A stretch of 64,000 nt of DNA. It comes from Motacilla alba alba. Its lineage: Eukaryota > Chordata > Aves > Passeriformes > Motacillidae. How positions within the stretch are numbered: position 1 is the stretch's first letter; each line of letters begins with the position of its first letter. Below are positions 25,401 to 36,720 of this stretch, piece after piece. Under the pieces are notes generated by a model, which searched no databases, was not told the DNA's origin, and saw only the letters and a list, made by a program, of their open reading frames with translations. The stretch lies in contig NC_052017.1 in NCBI RefSeq assembly GCF_015832195.1, positions 51,041,652-51,105,651 of the forward strand. Reading direction: 5' to 3'. Position numbers and translations under genes: made by a program.

Positions 25401-25748
25401 CACACAGACTTAAATAGAACAAATTATTTCTTGTATTTGCAAATTGCAAGCTCTGATCCTCCCTTCCTCCTGCAAATATCAGTTCCATCTTTCTTGGTTG
25501 AGAGATCTGTATTCAAAAAATTGGAGATAAGCTTGGGAACTGATTTTCCCTCATGGCAGGTTCACAGTGCTTCTTATTTAGAGCCTTACTGTACAAATGC
25601 ACTGGCTGATTAATATTTGTTAGCAAAAAGGAGTGGGTTATTTGTCATTTGTTTGTTTGTTTGTATTTTCCCAGCATTCATTTCCCTTTTCTTCTCCCTC
25701 TATCCCCAGTAATATTAAGATCCCTTCTTGATTTATTTAAAGAAAAGC

Positions 25749-25783
25749 CTTAGAAACTTAGAAACTGACTTAGAAACTGACTT
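25749..25783. repeat. 12-bp tandem repeat, about 2.7 copies
   Basis: CTTAGAAA, CTTAGAAACTGA and CTTAGAAACTGA follow each other directly. It is a slippage-type array. Confidence 0.9.
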
Positions 25784-26339
25784 CTGTTGTATTATTGAAC
25801 CAATCCCTAAAACATAAGTTTGGCCTGACAGTTGAGAGGGTTTTTAAAAAAAAAAAATTATTTGTATTGCAATATTACCTATATGCTGACTTGGGTTTAG
25901 CCATTTGGGCTCCCTATTTGAAATTCCCCTTAACAACTGAGTGATAGAAAATGTCCTTTTAGGGAAGAAAATCATTGTGCTCACATAATCACTGGAATGT
26001 GTGAACTGGGATTTTCGTGAAGTATCAGACATTGAAAGACTCCTGATAAAATCCTGCATATTGGTGAGCCTCTGGTGTTGGCATCTTCTGTTTTAAAGAT
26101 TTATTTCATGAGCACAGAAAGTCAGCTATCTGCATACATTTCTACTGAATTGATTCCCTATCTGCAAGCTGGGCCAGAATGACATAAAATAGGAAATGCA
26201 AACCTGGTATTAGTTAGACACAGACTTTGAGGACATGGAATTTAATCAGGTTCTCTGTGGGGCCAGCTACTTTCTCATCTGCTTTTCATATTCCTTTACT
26301 GATTGAGTAATATGGTGAATTTACTCCTCTCCTCCAGTA

Positions 26340-26720
26340 GCTCTGAGCAGCAATATGTACGTTCATTTGGCTCAGACAGTCCCACTCCTTCATCTCTCAC
26401 TCATCATCACCTTCATTATCGACAATATCTGTAATCACACAACGAGAGAGCTCGTACCTGCAGCTCTCCTCTTCCTTTCCTCCTCCCTCTATGCTGTGAG
26501 AGAGAGGTGGCATGGCATATTGCATAGCCAAAAGCTTATCAAGCCTGAATTTGTTACACCTCTGAATTTGGCAGGCAAGCATTCACAACCCCTACACACA
26601 TATATGGCTCATCACCACGTGAAGCTGGACACCCTGAGAAGACAGATAATATTGGATTGGTTTTCTCATTGCTCTGCAAACAATCAAATAGACTTAAGCT
26701 ATGCAATATGATATTCCCTA
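26340..26720. promoter_or_regulatory. Candidate conserved non-coding block
   Basis: Includes ATTATCGACAATATCTG, an ACAACGAGAGAGCTCGTACC stretch with an inverted GAGAGCTC core, CACGTG (about 26617) and ACAATCAAATAG. CpG-containing words retained in an AT-rich intron hint at constraint. The 118-residue plus frame has no recognisable domain. Confidence 0.25.
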
Positions 26721-28094
26721 ACTGACAGCTTTTCCAAGGTTCATTTGTTAACTGAGAGCATGACATGTATTGAAGTTGTTTCTTCATAATGCATTTGGCA
26801 TTAACAGGAGAAGCTGTTGAATGCCTCAGACATCAATATCTCAGCAATAAGATATTTTGCCTACAGTTTTGACTTTCTAACTAGTGACTTTGTATTTGCA
26901 AGAGCATGTGAAATGAGCATAAGACAGGACAGGGCAGGAGAAAAAAGCTTAAATGCATTCTCATAAGAAAATTTGTGGGACTATTTTTTGCTGCTTGGGA
27001 CATTTAGTTGACTTTTATGGTTCAACTGTTCTTCATTTCTTTTTATATAAAACCTTGGTTTCTTGCTTAACAAAGTGTTCACTGAATAATCATAGGGCTT
27101 CAGAGTCCATATATTTATAAATAGACATATCTGATTTTATTTATAGTGATGAAGAATTTGTGTTTAAAAGACATGCTCAAGAGTTTTGCTTGCCTGCATC
27201 CAAAAGAGAATAAAATAAAATGAAAAAGAAATCCTCTATTTCAAAGAAGCTTCTCCCACATGAAGCCCAGGCTTATTTGAAAGAATAAATTATCTGTGTA
27301 GAAGAGACCAGAGGATGATTTCTCCACCGATCTTGTCACTACTTTTCATTTGCTGGTTTCCTGTAGCTAGTTTCCATAAACACTTTCTTGGTTTCTTAGA
27401 ACACAGATTGTGCTAGAACTGTAACACTCAGCACTTTTCATTCTGTTAAAGATTTCCACTAACTACTCTTCCTTGTAACTGTTCATGGGATGCTCACACA
27501 GGAGCTGTAAGTGCTAATTAAGAGATTTATCACAAATACATCATCATTAATAGCTGTTGCTTCTCCTGCATCCCATGAATGTTTTAGTTACTAGATAAAT
27601 TTATCTTGGATTTAAAAATATGTTTTAATTTCAGTTTTCTCATTATTTAGTGTAAGCAGGTTACTCTAAATATTTAGGTTAATTTTTGTAGCACGTAGTT
27701 AAATTTCTGCATGTATTCCTCCTTCTGGGTAGAGTACATGCCTGGAGAAGTACATGAAATTTTACAGATGTTGTCAAAATAATTGAAGCGCTTTCAGTGG
27801 TGCTTTGACTAGCTCTGTTTAGGAAGTGAAACACAGCTGTTTAGGAACAAAATGGAAAGGAAAAAATGTGTGAATGGATCAGGATGCCTTCATTTCACAG
27901 AAATAAAGAGCCTAGGTTTGACAGAAGGACCTATTCAAATAATGCCAGGTAAGAATGAGCAAAGATAGATTCTGCTTAGAAAAGCCTAGAAACAAACTTT
28001 TGAAAGCCCTAAAGTCTGGAACCTAAGCACACATCTCTCCTTCCTCTGTAAACATCAATGGCCTGACTTCCTGCTGTAACCAAATATTCCTGAG

Positions 28095-28485
28095 TGTCAC
28101 AGACATATTTTATGAAAATCTTTTGCTAGGATTTTCTTCTCCTGAGAATCTGAGCAGTCTGAGGAAAGAAATGTAAACAGTTACTATCTGCTGCTGTGGA
28201 ATGCAACAGGTGCATCTCTGATTGGTCCATGTGAGGTGTTTCTACTTAATAACCAATCAAGGATACAGCTGGGTCAGACTCGCTGGTCAGTCATGAGCCT
28301 TTGTTATCATTCCATTCTATTCCTGTCTTGCCTTCTGATGATTCCTTTCTCTCTACTCTTTTAGTATAGTTTTAATAGAGCGTTTTTAATATAATATATG
28401 TAATAACATAAGAAATCAGCCTTCTGAAACATGGAATCAAGATTCTCATTTCTTCCCTCATCCTGGGACCCCTGCAAATCTCACA
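28095..28485 (+). mobile_element. Solo LTR, ERVK-type (6-bp target duplication)
   Basis: This 391-bp element begins TGTCACAG and ends TCTCACA. It is flanked by a perfect 6-bp direct repeat CCTGAG (28089-28094 and 28486-28491). A 6-bp duplication with TG...CA ends is typical of betaretrovirus-like (ERVK) LTRs. From memory the sequence resembles a family that is abundant in passerines, including a CAAT-type stretch (AACCAATCAAGG near 28252) and an AT-rich run TTTAGTATAGTTTTAATAG near 28363. Where family members have an AATAAA-like signal this copy has AATAAC (about 28402). No internal retroviral sequence is attached, so it is a solo LTR. It lies in the same orientation as TPK1 and ends 113 bp (after its duplication) before the TPK1 splice acceptor. 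Termini and duplication are seen directly; family and orientation are inferred from resemblance. Confidence 0.85.
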
Positions 28486-28604
28486 CCTGAGCCCTTGGCA
28501 GACATTCTGGAGCTGTCTCCAAGTACCTCCTCTTTTGTTGGCAAGGTTTGTGATCAAGTGCCATTTGGGCAATCACTGACTGCAGAAACACTTCTGTCTT
28601 GCAG

Positions 28605-28716
28605 GGCAAGCACAAGCTGCATGTGGACACAGGACTGGAGGGCCCCTGGTGTGGCCTCATCCCCATCGGGAACCCCTGCGAGAGTGTGACCACGACAGGC
28701 CTTAAGTGGAACCTCA
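28605..28716 (+). CDS. TPK1: TPK1 internal coding exon (penultimate coding exon)
   Basis: Thiamin pyrophosphokinase 1 is the cytosolic enzyme that transfers pyrophosphate from ATP to thiamine to make thiamine pyrophosphate. The 112-bp block reads in phase 0 as 37 residues without a stop, starting [13 protein letters not shown], continuing [11 protein letters not shown] and ending [10 protein letters not shown], plus one leftover base A. This matches the vertebrate TPK1 C-terminal thiamine-binding domain as I remember it. Counted back from the human C-terminus it covers about residues 168-204 of 243. A pyrimidine-rich tract and TTGCAG precede it (AG at 28603-28604), and CTCA is followed by GTAAGTGAG (GT at 28717-28718). 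The phase-1 end with A fits the Thr codon that follows in the human protein. The exon is GC-rich relative to its surroundings. It looks intact and under coding constraint. The preceding exon and the final coding exon are not visible in the window. The family match is from memory, not from a search. Confidence 0.93.
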
Positions 28717-28883
28717 GTAAGTGAGATGCCTCTGGGACAGGGGGTTTGGTGTGGTCCTGGCCCTACATTTAGAGCAGCTTCACCAGTGATGCAGTGATGA
28801 AGGGCCTTACAGGTTTGAAGGTGAAGCATGGCATTGAATCCTTGCCAGGCCATTTTTTTCCTAGAAATGAAGGGGTTTTTACA

Positions 28884-28908
28884 AAATAAAAAAAAAAAAA
28901 AAAAAAAA
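28884..28908. repeat. Poly-A-rich tract
   Basis: ACAAAATA followed by about 20 A residues, about 170 bp after the TPK1 exon donor site. It is a simple repeat only; no AATAAA-directed end is implied. Confidence 0.9.
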
Positions 28909-29329
28909 GGGAAGAGATATGTTTAAACCTGAGATCTCACAGGCAGAAACACATTTTCCATTTGGGAGTCATTGTGCTCTTCAAATAGAACATTTGTTGA
29001 GGTCATGATACATTACCATCTTGATACATTGCCCTCCAGGGAGAAGAAGTCATGAGTGTCTAAACTCCTGCTTATAAGCCATAAAGTTACAACAGACAAA
29101 TACTAACGGGATACAGATTATCAGAGCTATCTCACTTCGCCTGAACTGCTTCATGTATATTGTCTGTTTCTCAACTCTGAATGAATAGATCCTTTTTCTT
29201 ACTTTAAAGTGGAAAAGAGTCCATTTGATCTAGAACCATGGACATTTATCTGTAGAGAAAGGAGGTTTTATGACCCAAAAAAAATCTGAAACAACTTTCA
29301 TCCTCCTGCCTCTTCCTCCCACACTGAGT

Positions 29330-29760
29330 CATTTGGGATGTGTTTACACAGTAAAGTAATGGATATTTTCAATGAACATTCATTAAAGCTTTAATGGGAG
29401 CAAAGCAGTAATTGAGAGGCTCTAGTCTCAGTCTGATTGACATGTTCAGGCTTTAGAGCCATTCCATGCAGAAAGGGCGTGCTGTTCTCACAGTTTGCAG
29501 TGCAGTTCCTTCACTGGCTAAGAATTAATGTGAGTGACCCACTGTGCCAGCCAGCAGAACATCTGCTGATTCCACTGAGAGCTTGAGCACGTGCAGTTAA
29601 GGTGGTGGTAGGCATTAGTAGCTCATTAATGATAAAATATATAAATATGGCATTAGTTTTGGATTGTGGGAGAATTGCCAGATGAAGGGCTGTTTGGCTA
29701 GCAATATTTCTGTCCTTTTAAACTGGATTGGAAGAGCTGAATATATTGCGTCAGAGACAT
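29330..29760. promoter_or_regulatory. Candidate conserved non-coding block near the TPK1 exon
   Basis: A homeodomain-word cluster: ATTCATTAAAGCTTTAATGGG, GCAGTAATTGAG, TGATTGACAT (29434-29443), AAGAATTAATGTGAG and TAGCTCATTAATGATAAA, together with TGAGTCATTT (AP-1-like, about 29324) and CACGTG (29589). It is about 600 bp downstream of the exon and free of repeats. Enhancer activity is an inference. Confidence 0.33.
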
Positions 29761-32485
29761 TCCCCTAATTTGAAAGAGAGTCAGTCAGATATTTTCATTT
29801 GTATGTATAAACACAGTTGACATGTACGATACTGAATTTTCATCTGCTCATCTCCTGTTGTCCAGCGACTTCTGTGACCCATTGCACTGAGGTACTAATT
29901 TCTTAGAAAATGTTCTGTCCTTCAGAATGAGGTGCAAGAAGCTCAAACCAGCCTCATGTTAATGAAGGAAGCATCTCTGAATCCTGTGCTGTGTTGCAAA
30001 AGGCCACTGTGTGGATCAACATGTGGTAGATGCAATGAGGTTGCAGCCCTTTCTTCTGATTTTTATTAGTTGAAAAAGCCATTTTTCAGATACAACAGAA
30101 TTTTTTTCAGTTTAATTCCATAAAATTCATCAGATTTACATGGTGCTCATTAGAAAGTTGGTAATTTTAAAGATGGTCTGTCTGGTCTGTTTCATTGTTA
30201 GTACTGAATTATGATTGCCTGATCTGCTAAAGCTAAAGAGAAAGGGATTGCAAGTCAGCTGTGCCAGCTGGAGGAGGATGCAGGGGGGAGATGAAATGGC
30301 AGCAAATACTTTTTCTCTCTAGGGTTGGGTTAAGACATCAGTTTCTTAAATGTTGGTCATAACAGGATATTGACCTAAAGGGATTTTAATACGCTTAATT
30401 TCATCGCTTTTTTTTTCTTTTTCTGGGGGACAAAAAAGTATTTATGTGACTTTCCTGCTTGTTTCATCTTAACACGACACCATCATGTCTGCTTCTCCCG
30501 CTCTTGTTACTGCTATTTTCCAGGAGGAAAGAGAGCAAACCACTACAGTGTTTTTCTTAGTGATGTATATATTGCATCCTGTTACAGGCTGTTTCCACTC
30601 TCAATACTCATGTTTCTCCCAGGCTGTAGTTCTTTCATTTATTTCTCCATATTAATTACAGATATATATGTAAAACCGAAAAATGATCTGGTCTTTCTTG
30701 AAGAGCCTGAATCTATCTGAGACATAAAGGCCATTACTACCTGAACCTGCTCTCTTACCCAAGCCACTAGAGCTAACCTTTTCACTCATCTGAATGCAGA
30801 ATAACCATTGAATTAGGTTATTGTTCAGACACTGATTAAAAAAATTGAAGTGCAATTACATTTCCTAAAAGGGAAACCAATATCTTCAATACAGCATGTG
30901 GTTAGTTGTGACTTGGTTGGATTTTTTTCCCTAATAAATAGGATCTGCATTCTGATAGTTAAAGTTTGAGACTAACTTCCACTGTGTTACTGCACTTTTA
31001 TGCTGCCTGTAGTTTTGCACTTAGTTCAAAAAATATTAATCCTCCTGTAAATTGGGATGGAGAAGCAGAGGATCAAGTGGGAGGAAATAGAATGATAGGA
31101 ATGGAAACTGAAGTGGGATATGGATGTCAGACTTGCTGCTAATAGCTGGCAATGGCAGAACTTTACCTGTTCATTCATTAACAGCAATCTGAGCACACAT
31201 CTTTGTAAACCTCCATGTAAATATATTGCAAACCTCAGTGAATAATTTTTTGTGGTTATAAATTCATTTTCATGTGTAAATAAAAAAATAATTAAATATT
31301 TAGGCTGAGCATGACATGAAAGGCCTATTCCTCAAGTTTGTTATAAAATTAATTGGATGTGACCTAACAAGTTGGGTTTTAAAAAGCAATTTTTGAGCTC
31401 TCGGGATATTTAGGTATCTGGGCAGTAAACTAATTTCAGAATTTTAGTTGAAACAGTGATGCATTAGGTGGTAGGGGAGCCCTCATTTTTGCAAACAGTA
31501 ATTTCCAGCAAAGCAAAAATCAAATAACACTGCAGTACAAGAAAGAGCTGGCTTTGCATCAAGGTTTTTGATGTTTAATACCAATTTCTGCCTGACCATA
31601 TCGAGAATACTCTGCCAATTAAAATTTGTAAAACCTTCAAGAGGTAGTCAAACGTTATCTGTGTCCAGTGTGCAGGTGCTGTCATGATACTTCATAGGTT
31701 CTGAAAAGAAAAAGACAAGAATAAATACCTGGGACAAAAGCTGTATTGTTAAGAATAAGCTACCAAAGGTCTCATTTCGATGGCTGAATTAGATAAACCC
31801 AAAATCCGTAAGTTATTCTACTAGCAGAGATGATGGCTTTTAATATTACAGAATTCAGCATTTTTTGTATGTCAGTTTGAGAATGCAGCATGTATGCGTG
31901 CTTTTAAGTATGCTTATCTTCGTTATTTACTGGCACTTGCCACAAATAGAATTTTCATTTATTTTAGTTCTCATCTTATGGGTGAAAGAACTTGGAGAAG
32001 AAAGTGGAAAATTGATTAGAAAAAATATTTTTATTCATACTTGCTATTGTGTAGCACATACTCAGAACACATTATAAACATATTCTTTCCATTCCCAAAG
32101 GGATACTAATCTTTTCTCTATTAAAATCTGATTTACAGCACAGGAATCAGATAATGCTTTGTCTGATTTGACTCACCTGACTGCTTGCTGATAACAGCTC
32201 TCATGTCTAATAAATAAATAACAAAAAATCCAATAATGCCAGAACTTCCAGCATTCTTCATTAGGTCCTCAGTGGTGCTTTCATGGAAGGTAAATAAAAA
32301 TGAAGGCAGAAATCAGCTGCAGTGCTCATCAAAGAAGAGGTTGGAGGGTAGTGGTAGGCTTTTTAGGAAATGGTTCCTTTTCTGTGAAATTACTTTAGAA
32401 AATAATCTTGCCAAGCAATTTATTCTTCATCCTTAGGGCCTTTGATATGCTGTATGTGATGCCTGTACTGAAAATGCCAGCACAT

Positions 32486-32561
32486 TTGTGTGTGTGTGTA
32501 TGTGTGTGTGTGTCTATGTGTGTGTGTGTCGATATCGACCTATCTATCTATATATATAAAC
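32486..32561. repeat. Compound (TG)n / (TATC)n microsatellite
   Basis: Interrupted TG repeats (with TATG and TCTATG breaks) run to 32528. The 10-bp palindrome TCGATATCGA follows at 32529-32538, and then TATC and TA units. It is low-complexity DNA with no coding meaning. Confidence 0.95.
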
Positions 32562-33224
32562 TCTTGATATGTGATTGTGCTTTCCAGATAATTTTCATGC
32601 CAGTTTGCCTTCTTTAGGCAGGAAGTTAAATTGCTGTATAATGTTGCCATTCAAAAGAGTGCCACTGTCATTTCACTTCAAAAGGCAATAGCAATAACAA
32701 TGGGAGCACGACCTTTCTCTAACTGTAGCAACAGAGCATCCACTGACTACTAATGTCACAGGTAGACGAACAGGATCCCAAATCTTTTTATGCTGTTTAC
32801 ATTGTTAGTAAAATTAAAATGTTTGCACTGTTTTACTTCACTGTGGTTTTATTGATGTTGCACTGTGAATGGAGCAAGAAGTTTACAAAAGCAGTTGTGG
32901 TTTGTGTTTCAGGAGAATTCATAGTCTAAAAGATGAAAGAAAAATAGTAACTTCTTTAAAAAAAGAAAAGAAAGAGGGTCAGGGACTGTTCTGGGAAAGG
33001 TTGTAAATTAAAATGGGCAGGTATCTGTGCTAGTGAGGCTGTTTGTATGAGCACTCTCTAACCTGTTTCATAACTGAAATAGTTTCTATACACATTTTGC
33101 TACCCCAGTTCTGAGTGAGGTAAACTAAGTGGTGCTTGTGGGAATAGCTTTGTTTTCAGTGGCAGAGTAAATAGCTTCACAGCTGGATTCCCATTCTCCT
33201 CAGCTTTCCTCTCTTTCCCTCCCT

Positions 33225-33620
33225 TCTCTTGTTCTTTGCTGGCAGAAGATATATTATCAGTGATGTAGTTTTTCACTTATCCATTGCAGCTCTGAGACTC
33301 TGGGTAGGGGTGGAGTGGACAGAAATGATGTTGCTGGTCCCAAAGCGTTGGGTGGCTTTGACCTTTGGCAAGCTGTTTGCCCGCAGGAGTGCTGCTGTCG
33401 GCCTTCCAGGGTCATATCATTTATTACAAGGCACGGCCTGCTGAAATACTTTTCCAATGAAGCAGATGTTCTGATGGTGGCAGCCTGGCATCCCACTGGC
33501 TTACTGCAAGTCAGCAAAAACAACGAGGGCCTTGCTTAGCATTGCATAAAATGATTTCGAGCCGCAAAGACCATTTGGTGTAGATTAAATGACTGATGAA
33601 TACAGAGCTCAGTTGGGCTG
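33225..33620. promoter_or_regulatory. Candidate conserved non-coding block
   Basis: Contains TGACCTTTGGCAAG (nuclear-receptor-like), ATATCATTTATTACAAGGCACGG, GCATTGCATAAAATGATTTCG and GTAGATTAAATGACTGATG. CpGs are retained and no repeat is visible. Short frames on both strands overlap here and are not protein-like. Confidence 0.3.
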
Positions 33621-34155
33621 GGCCTCTAAACCTGTTTTTGCAGTTTTTGCTGAACAGCAGCTTGAAAACTCAGTCAGACTTTGTGAAAAGGCTTGAAATG
33701 GGGATTTGGGCTCACACATTCAGTTCATTTCCACATAGTTCAATAAATGTTTGGACTTAGTGGGAGAGAGTTTCAGATCCCGCTCCTCTTTAGCAAGGTA
33801 GCAGGGTCCCTGGCATTCAGTTTGGAAAGGCTGCTTTAAGGTGATAAACAGATACGCTTTTCTAGATCATGCTGTTGGGGCAACATTACTACTGTGGGAC
33901 TCCTCTTACAGAAAGATTCCTATGAGTACTTTAGTTCTGAACTAGCTCAAACCACTTCCAGAGGTAAGTTTATCTCAGCTGGAAAGCCATCTTTAATGGG
34001 AGATAGAGAATGTATATATGATCCTTCTATGCAGCAGTAATAGGCAATAATTGCCAGGAAGGAGTAGAATAAAAAAATCCCAGAGAGACTCCAGCACAGC
34101 TGTACACAGAGTAGAAGACTATCCAAAACCTGAGTAATACCATCCTGAGGTATTT

Positions 34156-35790
34156 AGAATCATAACAGAATGTCCTGAGTTGGAATGGACCCATCAGGAT
34201 CATCAAATCCAGCTCCTGGCCCTGTGCAGGACAACACAAAAAAAAATCACACCATGCCTGAGAATGTTGTCCAAGTAATTTTTGAACTGCATGACCCTGG
34301 AAAATGTGTCTCTTCATCTTTCTTGTAGGCTTCTACTGGAAGGCTATAATTAGGTCCCTCTGGATGGCATCCCATTACTCAGCTGTGTCAACTGCACCAT
34401 TCAGTTTGGTGTCATCTCTAAATTTGTGGAGGATGCACTTAGTCCTTTCATCTACATCATTAATGAAGACATTAAATAGCAAAGGTTCCAATAGGGATCC
34501 CTGAGTGACACGTCTTGTTACAGATGTCCATTGGGACTCTGAGTCATTGACCACCACCCTCTGAATGTGAGCATACAACCAATTCCTTATCCGCCTAACA
34601 GTCTACCCGTCAAATCCATCCCTATGCAGTTTGAAGCGGAGAATATTGTGGGGAACTATATCCAAGACTTTTTACAGAAGTCCAGATAAATGACATCTGT
34701 AGCCTTGACCACTTCTCTGGGGGGCCTTCTCCACTGATGTTGTCACCCCATCATAGAAGGCCATTGGGTTGCTCTGGCAGGACTTCCCTTGGTGGAGCTG
34801 TGCTGGCTGTACCAAATCACCTCCCTGTCCTCCATGTGCTTTAGCATGGTTTCTAGGAGGATCTGTTCCATGATCTTCCCAGGCTCAGAGGTAAGCCTGA
34901 CAGGTCAGTAGTTCCCAGGGTCTTACTTCCTACATTTCTGAGAGGTACGATGTTTCTCTTTTTTCAGTCACCTGGGACTTCACCTGACTGCCAGGACTTT
35001 TCAAATAGCATGTAGAGCAGTTTGGCAGCTACATCAGCCAATTCCCTCAGGACTCTGGGATGGATTTCTTCAGGTCCTGTAGACTTATGTACATCCAGGT
35101 TCCTTAGATAGGCATCAATCTGGTCTTACAGTCAGAAGTACTTTGTCTCCCAGTCCTCATCCTGCTGTCCATCCACTTCAAGAGGAGTGGGAAGAGAGGT
35201 TGACACAAAGACTGAGGCAAAAGAGGTGTTGAGTACCTCAGCCCTCTCCTCATCCATTGTTACCAGTGTTCCACCACTGTTTATTGGGGGTGGGTGCACC
35301 TTCTTTGACCTTCCTTTTCTGGTTAACAGACCTGTGGAAGCCCTTTCTGTTATTCCTTGCATCTCTTGCCAGGTTCAGCTTCCCTTGGCCTTTCTCAGCT
35401 GTATTTAATCTCTGTACTCTTCCCAGGTTTCCTGTCCTTGTTTCCACTGCCTGTGCATTTACTTTTTTCCCTTTAATTTGACCAGCACTTGCCTACTCAG
35501 CCATGCCCATCTCTTGTTTTCCCTGCCTAATTTCTTGCTCCTGGGGATTGCCAGCTCTTGTGCTCTATGGAAGACTTCCTTAAAAATCTGCCAGCTCTAC
35601 TCTCCTCACCTGTCCGTGAGGACAGTTTCACAAGGGATCCTACTGTCTCTCTGAAGAGCTGGAATTTTGCCTTCCTAAAGCTCAGAGCTTAACTTTATTC
35701 CTTGCCTGACCTGTACACCTCAGGACTGCAAACGCAGTGTGTGGTCACTGCAGCCCAGGCTTTCCCCAGTTAACTCACTTCACCTCCCCC
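34156..35790 (-). mobile_element. CR1 LINE, long 5'-truncated copy with internal deletion
   Basis: The low-coordinate end is the CR1 3' terminus (AGAATCATAACAGAATGTCC). The minus strand then runs back into the reverse transcriptase. Minus-strand frames in 35132-35362 and 34375-34578 contain CR1 wording such as MDEERAEVLNTSFASVF (upstream of the catalytic domain) and DSESQWTSVTRRVTQGSLLEP. Near 34325-34345 the 3' untranslated sequence passes directly into reverse-transcriptase sequence, with the part in between missing, so an internal deletion is likely. All reading frames are broken. The upstream boundary near 35790 is approximate. It is the longest single repeat in the downstream intron. Confidence 0.9.
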
Positions 35791-36379
35791 GACCAGAACA
35801 CTTATATATGTGCAGTTACATTTTTGTGGCACATTGCAACTATGGAAACTAATTTCATTATTAATCTAGAGAGGAGAGGGTTGTCAAGAGAGTAAAACGC
35901 TGTTTTTTCCCTTGCATCCCCTCTGTTACTTCAGTCCTTTCCATCAGCTTCTGCTAATGGAAATCTAACCCAGAGGTATGAAAAGATAGGTGCTCTGATA
36001 CAGCCCAGCATTGGTGCAGATAATCCTCATCACTCTGATGGCTGTAAATTGGTGAGAGTACAAAAAGTCACATGAAAATCAAAAGCAACCTGCTGCTACT
36101 GAAGGATGCCTGTTATAAAGGCAAAACACCTTTCAGAGCAAGAGGGAGATCTGCAGAGAGCCAGAAAGCTGCCTTTTCGATTGGTAGGGGTCCAAATTAT
36201 TTCTGTGGATTTCAGCACTGACTGAATTGTTATCAGTGAGTGTGGGGGCTGAATTTGTCCAAGAAAGAGACCTCATAGTTTACACTGATGACATTTAACC
36301 CTAAAGTCATTCTCATCAGTCAACCTGCCCACATGGATACTGGGAAATCATCTCTTTTAGACAGCAGTGGAGTCAAAGC

Positions 36380-36720
36380 TGGAACATAATGGTGTACTTC
36401 AATGAAAGTCAGTGAAAAATTGGCCAGAGTGCAAATGCCCGTTTGTCACATCTCTTGCAAATATACTTTAATTGTTTTCATCTTTAAATGCCCAGAACCA
36501 GCCATAATAAATGTAAATGTCACACTGCCTGGAGATTTCCAAAAACAAAAAAGCTCTCTGAGGCATGTGGTGAGTTATTGCCAGTTCTCAATGTCTGCAG
36601 AACCACAAAAGGGCAAGGAGCAGTTGGAGGACAAATCAATCACATCTGGCTAGAGTATTCTGGAATTGAAAAATGAAATGTGTTTATCTGTGACGACTCA
36701 GTTAATGAATGTGTGCTATT
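36380..36720. promoter_or_regulatory. Candidate conserved non-coding block
   Basis: Repeat-free sequence just after the 34-36 kb CR1, with GAGTGCAAATGCCCG, CTTTAATTGTTTTCATC, CATAATAAATGTAAATGTCAC and TGTGACGACTCAGTTAATG. Two overlapping plus frames (83 and 62 residues) show no protein signature. Confidence 0.25.

Larger units (their letters stand above)
20883..28094. other. TPK1: TPK1 upstream intron, proximal part
   Basis: Mostly unique AT-rich sequence from the last CR1 to the LTR beside the exon. Visible are the tandem-plus-hairpin at 21.7 kb, poly-A at 22.05 kb, (TTTG)n at about 25650, the 12-bp array at 25.75 kb and two candidate non-coding blocks. A pyrimidine-rich stretch lies at 24340-24640. 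I looked for the preceding TPK1 exon and did not find it. Confidence 0.75.
28717..34155. other. TPK1: TPK1 downstream intron, first part
   Basis: Starts with the GTAAGTGAG donor. Holds the A-rich tract, the homeodomain-word block at 29.3-29.8 kb, the TG/TATC microsatellite and the candidate block at 33.2-33.6 kb. No further exon or LINE is seen until the 34.2-kb CR1. Confidence 0.78.

Noticed and set aside
26355..26711. 118-residue plus-strand frame with overlapping minus frames
   Set aside because: No protein family resemblance, and opposite-strand frames are equally open.
28495..28853. Frames of 64-99 residues overlapping the TPK1 exon region
   Set aside because: They are in other frames or strands than the TPK1 exon, whose own phase gives the recognisable protein.
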